This document shows positions 1 through 6,431 of a DNA stretch of 37,490 nucleotides, in pieces. The stretch comes from Thermoanaerobaculia bacterium (GTDB lineage: Bacteria > Acidobacteriota > Thermoanaerobaculia > Gp7-AA8). The notes below the pieces were generated by a model, which was given only the letters and a program-made list of their open reading frames with translations, ran no database searches and was not told the DNA's origin. Position 1 is the stretch's first letter. Each line of letters starts with the position of its first letter. The DNA lies in NCBI GenBank assembly GCA_016650215.1, contig JAENWF010000091.1, positions 1 to 37,490 of the forward strand, read 5' to 3'. The position numbers and the translations under genes are program-made.

Positions 1-28
1 CTCTGTAGCATCCCGCCCCGTCCGAGCC

Positions 29-57
29 GGCGGGCGAGGGCGCCCGCCGCCACACAA
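29..57. repeat. GC palindrome of the CCACACA repeat family (right half of an element cut by the window edge)
   Basis: A GGCGGGCG/CGCCCGCC palindrome is followed by GCCACACAAA. Its left flank CCCCGTCC also lies between the two halves of the element at 33465-33563, so this looks like the right half of the same composite element, with the left half before position 1. It lies 50 bp downstream of the histidine kinase stop codon. Confidence 0.65.
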
Positions 58-106
58 ATTTCAGATGCGCTGAGGGGGATTGGGCTCACCACCCGGACGC
101 GGATGT

Positions 107-1537
107 CTACGTGGCAGGCGCGTCCAGAACGACCCGCGTGCCGCGTCCGAGCTCGCTGTCGATCTCGAGGGTTCCGCCGATGCTTCTTGCGCGCTCGTCC
201 ATCGTTGTGAGGCCGAAGCGGGGAAATTCGGTGGGGCGCGCCGCGCCGCGCGCGAAGCCGGCGCCGTCGTCTTCGATCGTAGCGGTGACCCTTCCATCGC
301 GTCGGACGACTGTCACGCGCACCACAGTCGCGTGCGCATGTTTTCGCACGTTCGTGAGCGCTTCCTGGACGATCCGCACGAGCTGCAGTTCAGCGCTCGG
401 CTTCAAGCGCAGCTCGGAATCGACCGTGAGCTCAGTCCGCACCTTCGACTGCTCTTCCCAACGCTCGATGTACTCGCGAAGGCTGTCGGCGAGCGGCCGG
501 TCGCCCTGCGGAAGAGTGCGAAGACCGACGATGCCCTCGCGAACGTCGACGTACGCGGCACGCGCGGAAACTGCCAGCTCGCGCATCTGCACGCTCGCCT
601 CGTCAGCTTTGCCGCGCTGAAGATATGCATCCGCCGCCTGCACTTTCGTGTTCACGTATCCGAGAACCTGCGCCAGGCCGTCGTGCATCTCATGCGAGAT
701 ACGAAGCCTTTCCTCGGCGATCGCGAGATCGGCCGCCCGCGCGTGCAGATACGCGTTGTCGATCGCGATGCCTGCCTGGAGCGCGAGGCGCTCGAGCGTC
801 TCGTGGTCGTGCTCGGTGAATTCGCCACCGTTCGTTTTTTCGCTCAGATAGAGGTTTCCGAGGAACGGACTCTTGCAGCTGATCGGAACCGCGAGCAGGG
901 TGCGCATCACCGGATGACTCGGCGGAAAACCTGCCGAGCGCGGATGCGCCCGCACATCGGTCAGCCTCAGATGAACACCTTCGTGCAGTACGACGCCGAG
1001 CACTCCGTGACCGACCGGGGGCGGTCCGATTGCCTTCTCCTCATCCGGGGAAACGCCCGCGGTAATGAACTCCTCGATGCGCCCGGCGCGATCGATCACC
1101 GAAATCGCGCCGTATTTCGCAGAGAGAAGCAAGCGCGCCTGATCGACGACGGTGGAGAGAACCGCACTGAGGGAAAGCTCCGCGGAAACCGCGAGTCCGG
1201 CTTTGTGAAGTGCCAGCAGCTCTTCGTTCTGACGCTCCAGACGCTGCTGCATCTGTCCGATGAAGCGGAAGATGACCCAGGCAAAGATCAGAATGCCACC
1301 AACGGCGATGGCATCGAGAACGAGACGCGAGGCGACCGGGACTTCGCCGATGACGAAGTACGTCGCGATCTCGAGCGCGATCAACGCAAGAATCGGGAGC
1401 ACAACCGCGTAGAGCTTCACCCGGCGCAGCGTCAGCATGAACGAGTCCGCAAGCCCGTATTCTGCATCACCAGGACGCAGCACGGACGGCGCCATCGGAA
1501 GAATCACATCCGGAACACTCATGGGCGGATACCACAT
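107..1537 (-). CDS. GAF-domain sensor histidine kinase, NarL-partner (HisKA_3) family
   Basis: Membrane-bound sensor kinase of 476 residues. Two hydrophobic segments (about 41-63 and 72-93) precede a GAF domain (about 115-268), where the unknown signal would bind. A HisKA_3 dimerisation/phosphoacceptor helix follows (HEMHDGLAQ, likely phospho-His 285), then a HATPase_c domain with an N-box-like NVRKHAHA, the G1 motif DDGAGF and the G2-like FGLTTMDERA. This is the usual order for kinases that pair with NarL/FixJ regulators, and such a regulator starts 110 bp away on the opposite strand. The divergent layout and the purine-catabolic genes behind the regulator suggest a role in sensing purines or nitrogen status, which is inference. 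The start is the first ATG; an in-frame ATG five codons later is equally possible, and neither has a clear ribosome site. Confidence 0.9.
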   Translation of the reverse strand: MWYPPMSVPDVILPMAPSVLRPGDAEYGLADSFMLTLRRVKLYAVVLPILALIALEIATYFVIGEVPVASRLVLDAIAVGGILIFAWVIFRFIGQMQQRLERQNEELLALHKAGLAVSAELSLSAVLSTVVDQARLLLSAKYGAISVIDRAGRIEEFITAGVSPDEEKAIGPPPVGHGVLGVVLHEGVHLRLTDVRAHPRSAGFPPSHPVMRTLLAVPISCKSPFLGNLYLSEKTNGGEFTEHDHETLERLALQAGIAIDNAYLHARAADLAIAEERLRISHEMHDGLAQVLGYVNTKVQAADAYLQRGKADEASVQMRELAVSARAAYVDVREGIVGLRTLPQGDRPLADSLREYIERWEEQSKVRTELTVDSELRLKPSAELQLVRIVQEALTNVRKHAHATVVRVTVVRRDGRVTATIEDDGAGFARGAARPTEFPRFGLTTMDERARSIGGTLEIDSELGRGTRVVLDAPAT

Positions 1538-1635
1538 TGTGAGAAGGTGCCGGCCGGTGCGCTAACTGTCGAGGGGTGGCCGGCGATCGCATCAAGGTGG
1601 GCTCATGCCCTACCTGATCGGGTGGGGCTCACCGC

Positions 1636-1641
1636 TATACT
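1636..1641 (+). promoter_or_regulatory. Candidate -10 element of a leaderless promoter for the response regulator operon
   Basis: TATACT lies 6 bp before the GTG start at 1648, so transcription would begin at or next to the start codon. No Shine-Dalgarno is present. The -35 region (around 1613-1618) is weak. The same geometry is seen before the OPT transporter. Confidence 0.4.
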
Positions 1642-1647
1642 CCACGC

Positions 1648-2289
1648 GTGCGAATCCTCATCGCGGATGATCACTCGCTCTTTCGTGACGGTCTGCGCAG
1701 CCTCCTCAACGCGCAGGGTCACGATGTGGTGGGAGAGGCACGGAACGGCAAGGAAGCTCTCGTGCTTGCGAAAGAGCTTCAGCCCGATCTCGTCCTGATG
1801 GACGTCTCGATGCCAGAGCTCGACGGCATCGAGGCAACGCGGCAGCTCATGGCCGACGTCCCTGGCGTCAAGGTCGTGATCCTGACCGCATCCGAAGACG
1901 ACGTCACCCTCTTCGATGCAATCAAAGCGGGCGCGCAGGGGTATCTGCAGAAGAATCTCGAAGCGGACGATTTCTTTGCACTACTCGACCGCGCCGCCGC
2001 AGGAGAACCGGCGATGACTCCCGCTCTTGCGAAACGGCTGTTGCAGGAGTTCGCCAAACCGCTGCCGAAGCCCGCCGCGGAGGAGGAAGAAGTGCTGACG
2101 CCGCGCGAGCGCGGGGTGCTCGAGCTGATGGTCGCAGGCGTGACGTCGAACCGGAAGCTGGCCAAGGAGCTCGATCTCAGCGAGAACACGGTCAAGTTTC
2201 ACGTGCGGAACATTCTCGACAAGCTGCGGCTGCACGACCGCGCGCAGGTCGTCGGCTACGCGCTGCGCAAGAAGATGGCGGACAAGTAG
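1648..2289 (+). CDS. NarL/FixJ-family DNA-binding response regulator
   Basis: A 213-residue two-domain regulator. The receiver domain (1-about 120) has the acidic pair D7/D8, phospho-acceptor D52 (LVLMDVSMPELDG), T80 and K102, all the expected active-site residues. A LuxR-type helix-turn-helix occupies about 148-210 (LTPRERGVLELM through TVKFHVRNILDKL). It is most likely activated by the divergent histidine kinase at 107-1537. The start is GTG at 1648; translation of a leaderless mRNA is plausible because a TATACT box lies just upstream. The stop is only 2 bp from the allantoicase/OHCU decarboxylase ORF, so the regulator is probably co-transcribed with ureide genes and may control them or the facing xdh operon (inference). 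Confidence 0.93.
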   Translation: MRILIADDHSLFRDGLRSLLNAQGHDVVGEARNGKEALVLAKELQPDLVLMDVSMPELDGIEATRQLMADVPGVKVVILTASEDDVTLFDAIKAGAQGYLQKNLEADDFFALLDRAAAGEPAMTPALAKRLLQEFAKPLPKPAAEEEEVLTPRERGVLELMVAGVTSNRKLAKELDLSENTVKFHVRNILDKLRLHDRAQVVGYALRKKMADK

Positions 2290-2291
2290 GA

Positions 2292-3737
2292 ATGCCGTTC
2301 ACCGATCTGCTCGACCTTGCATCGGAACGGCTGGGCGGAAGTGTTCTCTACGCGAATGACGACTTCTTCGCAGAGAAAGAGAATCTGATCCGTGCCACGA
2401 AGCCGGTGTGGAAGGAGCACGAGTACACCGACCGCGGGAAATGGATGGACGGGTGGGAGTCGCGCCGCAAGCGGACGCCCGGTAACGACTTTGCCATCAT
2501 CCGCCTCGGCGCGCGTGGAGTCGTGCACGGTGTCGTCGTCGACACCGCGTTCTTCCGCGGGAACTATCCAGACTCCTGTTCGATCGATGGCGTCTCTCTC
2601 TCGCCGAATGCAACCGTCGAGGACCTTCTCGCGGCGCAGTGGCATGAGGTACTGGCTCAGACAAAACTGAAAGGCGACAGCGAGAATCCCTTTGAAGTGC
2701 GCGACCTTCACGCGTTCACGCACCTGCGGCTCAACATTTTTCCCGACGGCGGCGTCGCCCGTTTTCGCGTCCATGGCCAAGTCGTTCCCGACTGGCATCT
2801 CGCCGGAGGGCTCGCGCACGAGATCGATCTCGCCGCCGCCGAGAACGGCGGAGAGGTGCTCGACTGCAGCGATATGTTCTTCGGGCCGAAGAACAATCTG
2901 ATCATGCCGGGACGCGCGCTCAACATGAGCGACGGATGGGAGACGAAACGTCGCCGCGGCCCCGGACATGATTGGGTCATCGTGCGGCTCGCAACAGAAG
3001 GAATGATCCGCCGGCTCGAGATCGACACGAATCACTTCAAAGGCAACTTCCCCGATACCTGCTCGATCGACGGATCGCCGGATGGCAAAGAATGGGTTGA
3101 ACTCCTGCCGCGAACGAAGTTGCAGGCGCACACGCGGCACTTCTTCGCGGACGAGATCGTGGCACGGGGTCCGTTCACGCACGTTCGTCTAAACGTCTTT
3201 CCTGACGGTGGAGTCAGCCGCCTGCGCGTGTGCGGAAGTGCGACGGAAGCGGGCCGCCGCGCTGCGGCCGTCCGACATATCAATACGCTGATCGAGCCGG
3301 AGCGCGAGCTTCTCCGCTGCAACGCGTCGAAGCGTTGGGCTGCTGCGGTCGCGAAGGCTCGTCCTTTCCGAACGTGGGACGAACTGCTGAAGGCATCCGA
3401 TCGCGCTGCGTCGTCGTTGGAGACGAGCGACTGGATGGAAGCGTTCCTCGCACATCCGGCAATCGGGGCGACCGGCGGAACTCGCTGGTCGTCGCAGGAG
3501 CAGGCGGGAACGACCGCCGCCGGCGATCAGACTCGGCGCGCACTGGCCGACGAGAATCGCCGCTATCACGACAAGTTCGGCCACGTCTTCCTCATCTGCG
3601 CGACCGGTCGTTCCGCCGAAGAGATGCTCGCGAGCCTTCGCGAGCGAATCGATCATGATTCCGCGACGGAGTTGCGGATCGCTGCCGCCGAACAGCAGAA
3701 GATCACAGCACTTCGTCTCGAGAAACTGGTGCTTTGA
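2292..3737 (+). CDS. Bifunctional allantoicase / OHCU decarboxylase fusion
   Basis: A 481-residue protein joining two purine-degradation enzymes. Residues 1-325 are an allantoicase, which hydrolyses allantoate to ureidoglycolate and urea. Its two tandem jelly-roll repeats are visible as WMDGWESRRKR...PGNDFAIIRLG and SDGWETKRRRGPGHDWVIVRL, each followed by a GN(Y/F)PD(S/T)CSIDG motif. Residues 330-481 are a 2-oxo-4-hydroxy-4-carboxy-5-ureidoimidazoline decarboxylase, which makes S-allantoin. The expected HPAIG (H388), S-x-E-Q (E403) and KFGHVFLICATGR motifs are present. The two reactions are not consecutive, since allantoinase acts between them and is not in this window. The gene starts 2 bp after the response regulator and overlaps uraH by 1 bp (TGATG), indicating one operon. 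Both halves look full length. Confidence 0.93.
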   Translation: MPFTDLLDLASERLGGSVLYANDDFFAEKENLIRATKPVWKEHEYTDRGKWMDGWESRRKRTPGNDFAIIRLGARGVVHGVVVDTAFFRGNYPDSCSIDGVSLSPNATVEDLLAAQWHEVLAQTKLKGDSENPFEVRDLHAFTHLRLNIFPDGGVARFRVHGQVVPDWHLAGGLAHEIDLAAAENGGEVLDCSDMFFGPKNNLIMPGRALNMSDGWETKRRRGPGHDWVIVRLATEGMIRRLEIDTNHFKGNFPDTCSIDGSPDGKEWVELLPRTKLQAHTRHFFADEIVARGPFTHVRLNVFPDGGVSRLRVCGSATEAGRRAAAVRHINTLIEPERELLRCNASKRWAAAVAKARPFRTWDELLKASDRAASSLETSDWMEAFLAHPAIGATGGTRWSSQEQAGTTAAGDQTRRALADENRRYHDKFGHVFLICATGRSAEEMLASLRERIDHDSATELRIAAAEQQKITALRLEKLVL

Positions 3738-4060
3738 TGGCGGCAATTACCACTCACGTCCTCGACACGGCCCTCGGGCGTCCCGCGGCGGGCGTCCGCG
3801 TCTCACTCGAAGTTCTCGAGGGCGAAAAATGGACCGCGGTCAGCACGGGAGTGACTGACGCCGACGGACGTCTGCGGACGCTCACCGAAGGCCATCCGCT
3901 GCGTCGCGGCAACTACCGGCTCGTCTTCGCCACGGGGGCGTACAACCGCGGTTTTTTTCCTGAGGTCACCATTACTTTCGAGGTAAAAGACCCGACCGCG
4001 CACCACCACGTCCCGCTCCTCCTAAGCCCCTACGGATACTCGACTTACCGGGGATCGTAG
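3737..4060 (+). CDS. uraH: 5-hydroxyisourate hydrolase (transthyretin-like)
   Basis: A 107-residue cytosolic enzyme that hydrolyses 5-hydroxyisourate, the product of urate oxidation, to OHCU, which the preceding fusion protein decarboxylates. Family signatures are ITTHVLDTALGRPA at the N terminus (H7) and the C-terminal YRGS tetrapeptide, with an HHHVPLLLSPYGYSTY strand before it. Length is typical. The ATG at 3737 overlaps the upstream stop by 1 bp (TGATG), so translation is probably coupled; a TTG one codon earlier is unlikely. A strong terminator hairpin follows about 110 bp downstream. Confidence 0.95.
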   Translation: MAAITTHVLDTALGRPAAGVRVSLEVLEGEKWTAVSTGVTDADGRLRTLTEGHPLRRGNYRLVFATGAYNRGFFPEVTITFEVKDPTAHHHVPLLLSPYGYSTYRGS

Positions 4061-4167
4061 CTGACTCATCGTTGGCCCCTCGTTGCAATTATTGTCAGCG
4101 TCTGGAGCAGGAACTAAACGATCTCGACGACGGCCGCGTATAACTAGTTGAATCTTCTCCTAACCGC

Positions 4168-4200
4168 GGCGGCGGGCGCGTAGCCCGCCGCCTTTTTCTT
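4168..4200 (+). terminator. Rho-independent terminator after uraH
   Basis: A perfect 10-bp GC stem (4168-4177 with 4183-4192) and a 5-nt loop are followed directly by TTTTTCTT. It ends the response regulator/alc-uraD/uraH operon. Its stem resembles the GC palindromes seen elsewhere in the window. Confidence 0.85.
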
Positions 4201-4214
4201 GGGTGAAGGATCAA

Positions 4215-4300
4215 TTCAACATTTAACATTCAACATTTAACATTCCCGTTCTCCTGGAGAGGGAGACGGGAATGTTGAATGTTCAATGTTGAATGTTGAA
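4215..4300. repeat. AT-rich large inverted repeat built of AACATT units
   Basis: The left arm (4215-4254) is a run of CAACATT/TAACATT units ending in CCCGTTCTCC. The right arm (4257-4300) is its near-perfect reverse complement (GGAGAGGGAGACGGGAATG followed by TTGAATG units). The arms are almost contiguous and could form a hairpin of about 40 bp. The low-GC unit stands out from its surroundings. It lies between the convergent ends of uraH and the DUF6986 gene. Confidence 0.8.
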
Positions 4301-4317
4301 GTCCCGCCCACCGCCCC

Positions 4318-5655
4318 CTACCCGCCGCGTCGTCCCTTCAGGATCTTCACGAACGAACGGCTGCGCAATTCCTCGAGCGTCAGACCAGTCGCCAGCGCTT
4401 CCTCTTCTGTCAGCGCGCCGCTGTTCAATCCGCGGATGAAGTAGTTGAGCAGTCCCTGTCCGGTTGCCGCATCGTCGAACACGTCGCCGGCGAGGGTCGC
4501 CTGCCCGGCCTTTTCCATGAAGTTGCGCAGCCGCTCCGTGGCGAGCTTCATCCCTTCGAGAAAGAACGAGTAGACCGCTGCGTAACGCGTCGGAAGTTGC
4601 GCCGGATGAAGATCCCATCCCTGGTAGTAGGCGTGAACGAGCGAATGGCGGATGTGATCGCTGTGCAGCTTCCACGCGCGATGAACGATCGTGAAGTTCT
4701 CGGCGATCTGCTCGCTGGTGAGCGACATTCCGCGATGCGGAGGGATCGGCATCACGTTCGTCGCGCCGTCGGAGAGCCAGAGACCCGTTCCTGCGTAGGC
4801 GACCTGCATCATGTGCCTCGCGAAATCGCATGACGGATGATCCATCCGCTGTTCGGATGCGGTGATGTTGCTGCTCGCGGTGTAGTCGTATGTTCCAAAG
4901 TGCGCTGCGATCGCGCGTCCGCGCGCGGCGTCGAGGAACCCCGGCAGGTTCGACTCCCCCTTCGCATTCATGATCGATTGCGTCGTCTCGATCATGAACT
5001 CGAGCCGCAGCGATCCCGGCGCGAGTTTCAGCCGCGGCTCGAGCAGGTCGAAGAGATCGGCGAGCAGCGTCACCTGCTCGGCGAGCTGAATCTTCGGCAG
5101 GGTGACGACGAATCCGGACGGCAGCCGCCCACCGCTCTCGGCGGTCAGCGTCGTCAGAAAAATGTCGAGCGTCCGGATGCTGCGCCGCGTCAGCTCCTGC
5201 GTAAACGGCTTGATCCGGATGCCGATGAACGGCGGCAGCGTGCTCTCCTTCATCCCGCGTGCGACTTCGCGCGCCGCCACAGCCGCATGTCCGTCTTCCT
5301 CTTCATCCGGCCGGTTGCCGTAACCGTCTTCGAAATCGATCCGAAAATCCTCGACCGGCTCGCGGTTCAGCTTCTCTACGACTCGCGGATAGATCCGCTC
5401 CGCGATCCAGTCGTCCGCTAGCGCAATCGCACGCGCGAACGTCGTCGGATTGCCGCCGTACTCGGCGAGAAACCGCAGCGCGGCTTCGCCGAGCTTGCGC
5501 GTCGTGTCGGCTTTGAACAGATGCGCGCCGCCGTAAACGGTATGCACCGGCTGCCGTTCGCCCGCGCCGCCGGGAAACCGCGCGTTGAATGGAATGAGTG
5601 CCGCGTCGAGCGACTTCGCCGCGGTGTTGATGTCCTTGTCCGTCAGTGTCGTCAT
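4318..5655 (-). CDS. Aldolase/citrate lyase-like protein, DUF6986 type, in the urate catabolic operon
   Basis: A 445-residue protein with no signal peptide or membrane segment. The sequence resembles a CitE/HpcH-type TIM barrel: FRIDFEDGYG supplies acidic residues, and IGIRIKPF, VVTLPKIQLAEQV and LEFMIETTQSIM look like the strand ends that hold Mg2+ and substrate in the citrate-lyase/malate-synthase superfamily. I recognise it as the DUF6986 family, sometimes labelled phosphoenolpyruvate kinase-like; its reaction is not established. It is the last gene of the xdh/puuD series, and its ATG overlaps the puuD-like stop by 4 bp (ATGA). A role downstream of ureide breakdown, for example on glyoxylate, is inference. 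The frame extends further upstream, but that extension overlaps the puuD-like gene and looks non-coding. Confidence 0.8.
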   Translation of the reverse strand: MTTLTDKDINTAAKSLDAALIPFNARFPGGAGERQPVHTVYGGAHLFKADTTRKLGEAALRFLAEYGGNPTTFARAIALADDWIAERIYPRVVEKLNREPVEDFRIDFEDGYGNRPDEEEDGHAAVAAREVARGMKESTLPPFIGIRIKPFTQELTRRSIRTLDIFLTTLTAESGGRLPSGFVVTLPKIQLAEQVTLLADLFDLLEPRLKLAPGSLRLEFMIETTQSIMNAKGESNLPGFLDAARGRAIAAHFGTYDYTASSNITASEQRMDHPSCDFARHMMQVAYAGTGLWLSDGATNVMPIPPHRGMSLTSEQIAENFTIVHRAWKLHSDHIRHSLVHAYYQGWDLHPAQLPTRYAAVYSFFLEGMKLATERLRNFMEKAGQATLAGDVFDDAATGQGLLNYFIRGLNSGALTEEEALATGLTLEELRSRSFVKILKGRRGG

Positions 5656-6431
5656 CGTGTGCGAATCACATGGGCGGCGCCCCAGCCGATCAGCGTCAGA
5701 ACTCCGAGGACGGCCCAGCTCCATTGGCTGCCATACGTCGTCACCGGAAAGTGATTGCTGATCATGATGAGAACGACCGGCATGACCATGAATGTGTTGT
5801 GTCTCGATCGCGTCTTTGCGCGATCGGCAAGTTTCTGATCGAGCGTTCCCCCCTGAAGTGCAACGCGCACCATCTGTTTCTGTGCCGGGATGATTCGCTC
5901 CCACACGTTCGCGGCCATCGCCGTTCCGAGCATCGCGCCGACGTGCATATAGGCTGCGCGCGCCGACATGTAGCGGCCGAGCACGTATGCGCTGGCGACG
6001 ATCCCAACCAAACCACCGATCATCGCGAGCATGTCATTGCGCGAGAGGATGAGGTCGTAGACCATCACTCCGGCCACGATGAACACGACTCCTGCGACAA
6101 TCGCCCACCCGTTCGTCAATTTCCCAGCTTCGCCGTCGGACATCAGACCGCCGATGTAATAGACGAGGATGAGCAGCGCGATGCCGCTCAACCAGGTGAA
6201 CGCCGCCTCCCACTTGAACCAGTGGAGCGTGTGCGCGGGTGACGGTGTCTTTACTTTCAGCACGCGATAGAAGCCGCCGCTGTGAACCATCCAGACTTCA
6301 TCCGGATCGCTCGTGTGAAAGCGGCGGTCGAGCCAGGTGAAGTACCACGTCGCCCCGATCCAGAGGATGCCGGCGAAGACATGCGTCCAGCGGATCGCGA
6401 GGTTGAGCCACTCCGTCGCGGCGTAGCTCAC
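5652..6431 (-). CDS. puuD: PuuD-like membrane urate oxidase (urate hydroxylase), lacking the cytochrome c domain
   Basis: A 259-residue integral membrane protein matching the N-terminal Urate_ox_N part of PuuD, which oxidises urate to 5-hydroxyisourate using the respiratory chain. About seven transmembrane segments are visible, beginning with WTHVFAGILWIGATWYF (H17) and ending at about residue 255. HWFKWEAAFTWLSG and MHVGAMLGTAMAANVWE are recognisable family stretches. Described PuuD proteins carry a C-terminal cytochrome c domain with CxxCH; this one stops at the last membrane segment and has no CxxCH. The start is GTG, overlapping the xdhB stop by 4 bp (GTGA), and its end overlaps the next start. 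It takes urate from the adjacent xanthine dehydrogenase and feeds UraH. Confidence 0.85.
   Translation of the reverse strand: MSYAATEWLNLAIRWTHVFAGILWIGATWYFTWLDRRFHTSDPDEVWMVHSGGFYRVLKVKTPSPAHTLHWFKWEAAFTWLSGIALLILVYYIGGLMSDGEAGKLTNGWAIVAGVVFIVAGVMVYDLILSRNDMLAMIGGLVGIVASAYVLGRYMSARAAYMHVGAMLGTAMAANVWERIIPAQKQMVRVALQGGTLDQKLADRAKTRSRHNTFMVMPVVLIMISNHFPVTTYGSQWSWAVLGVLTLIGWGAAHVIRTR

Noticed and set aside
80-1798. 572-codon plus-strand ORF opposite the histidine kinase
   Set aside because: It lies antisense to a kinase with all its motifs, runs into the response regulator, and its Arg/His-rich product resembles no protein. Long antisense frames are expected at this GC content.
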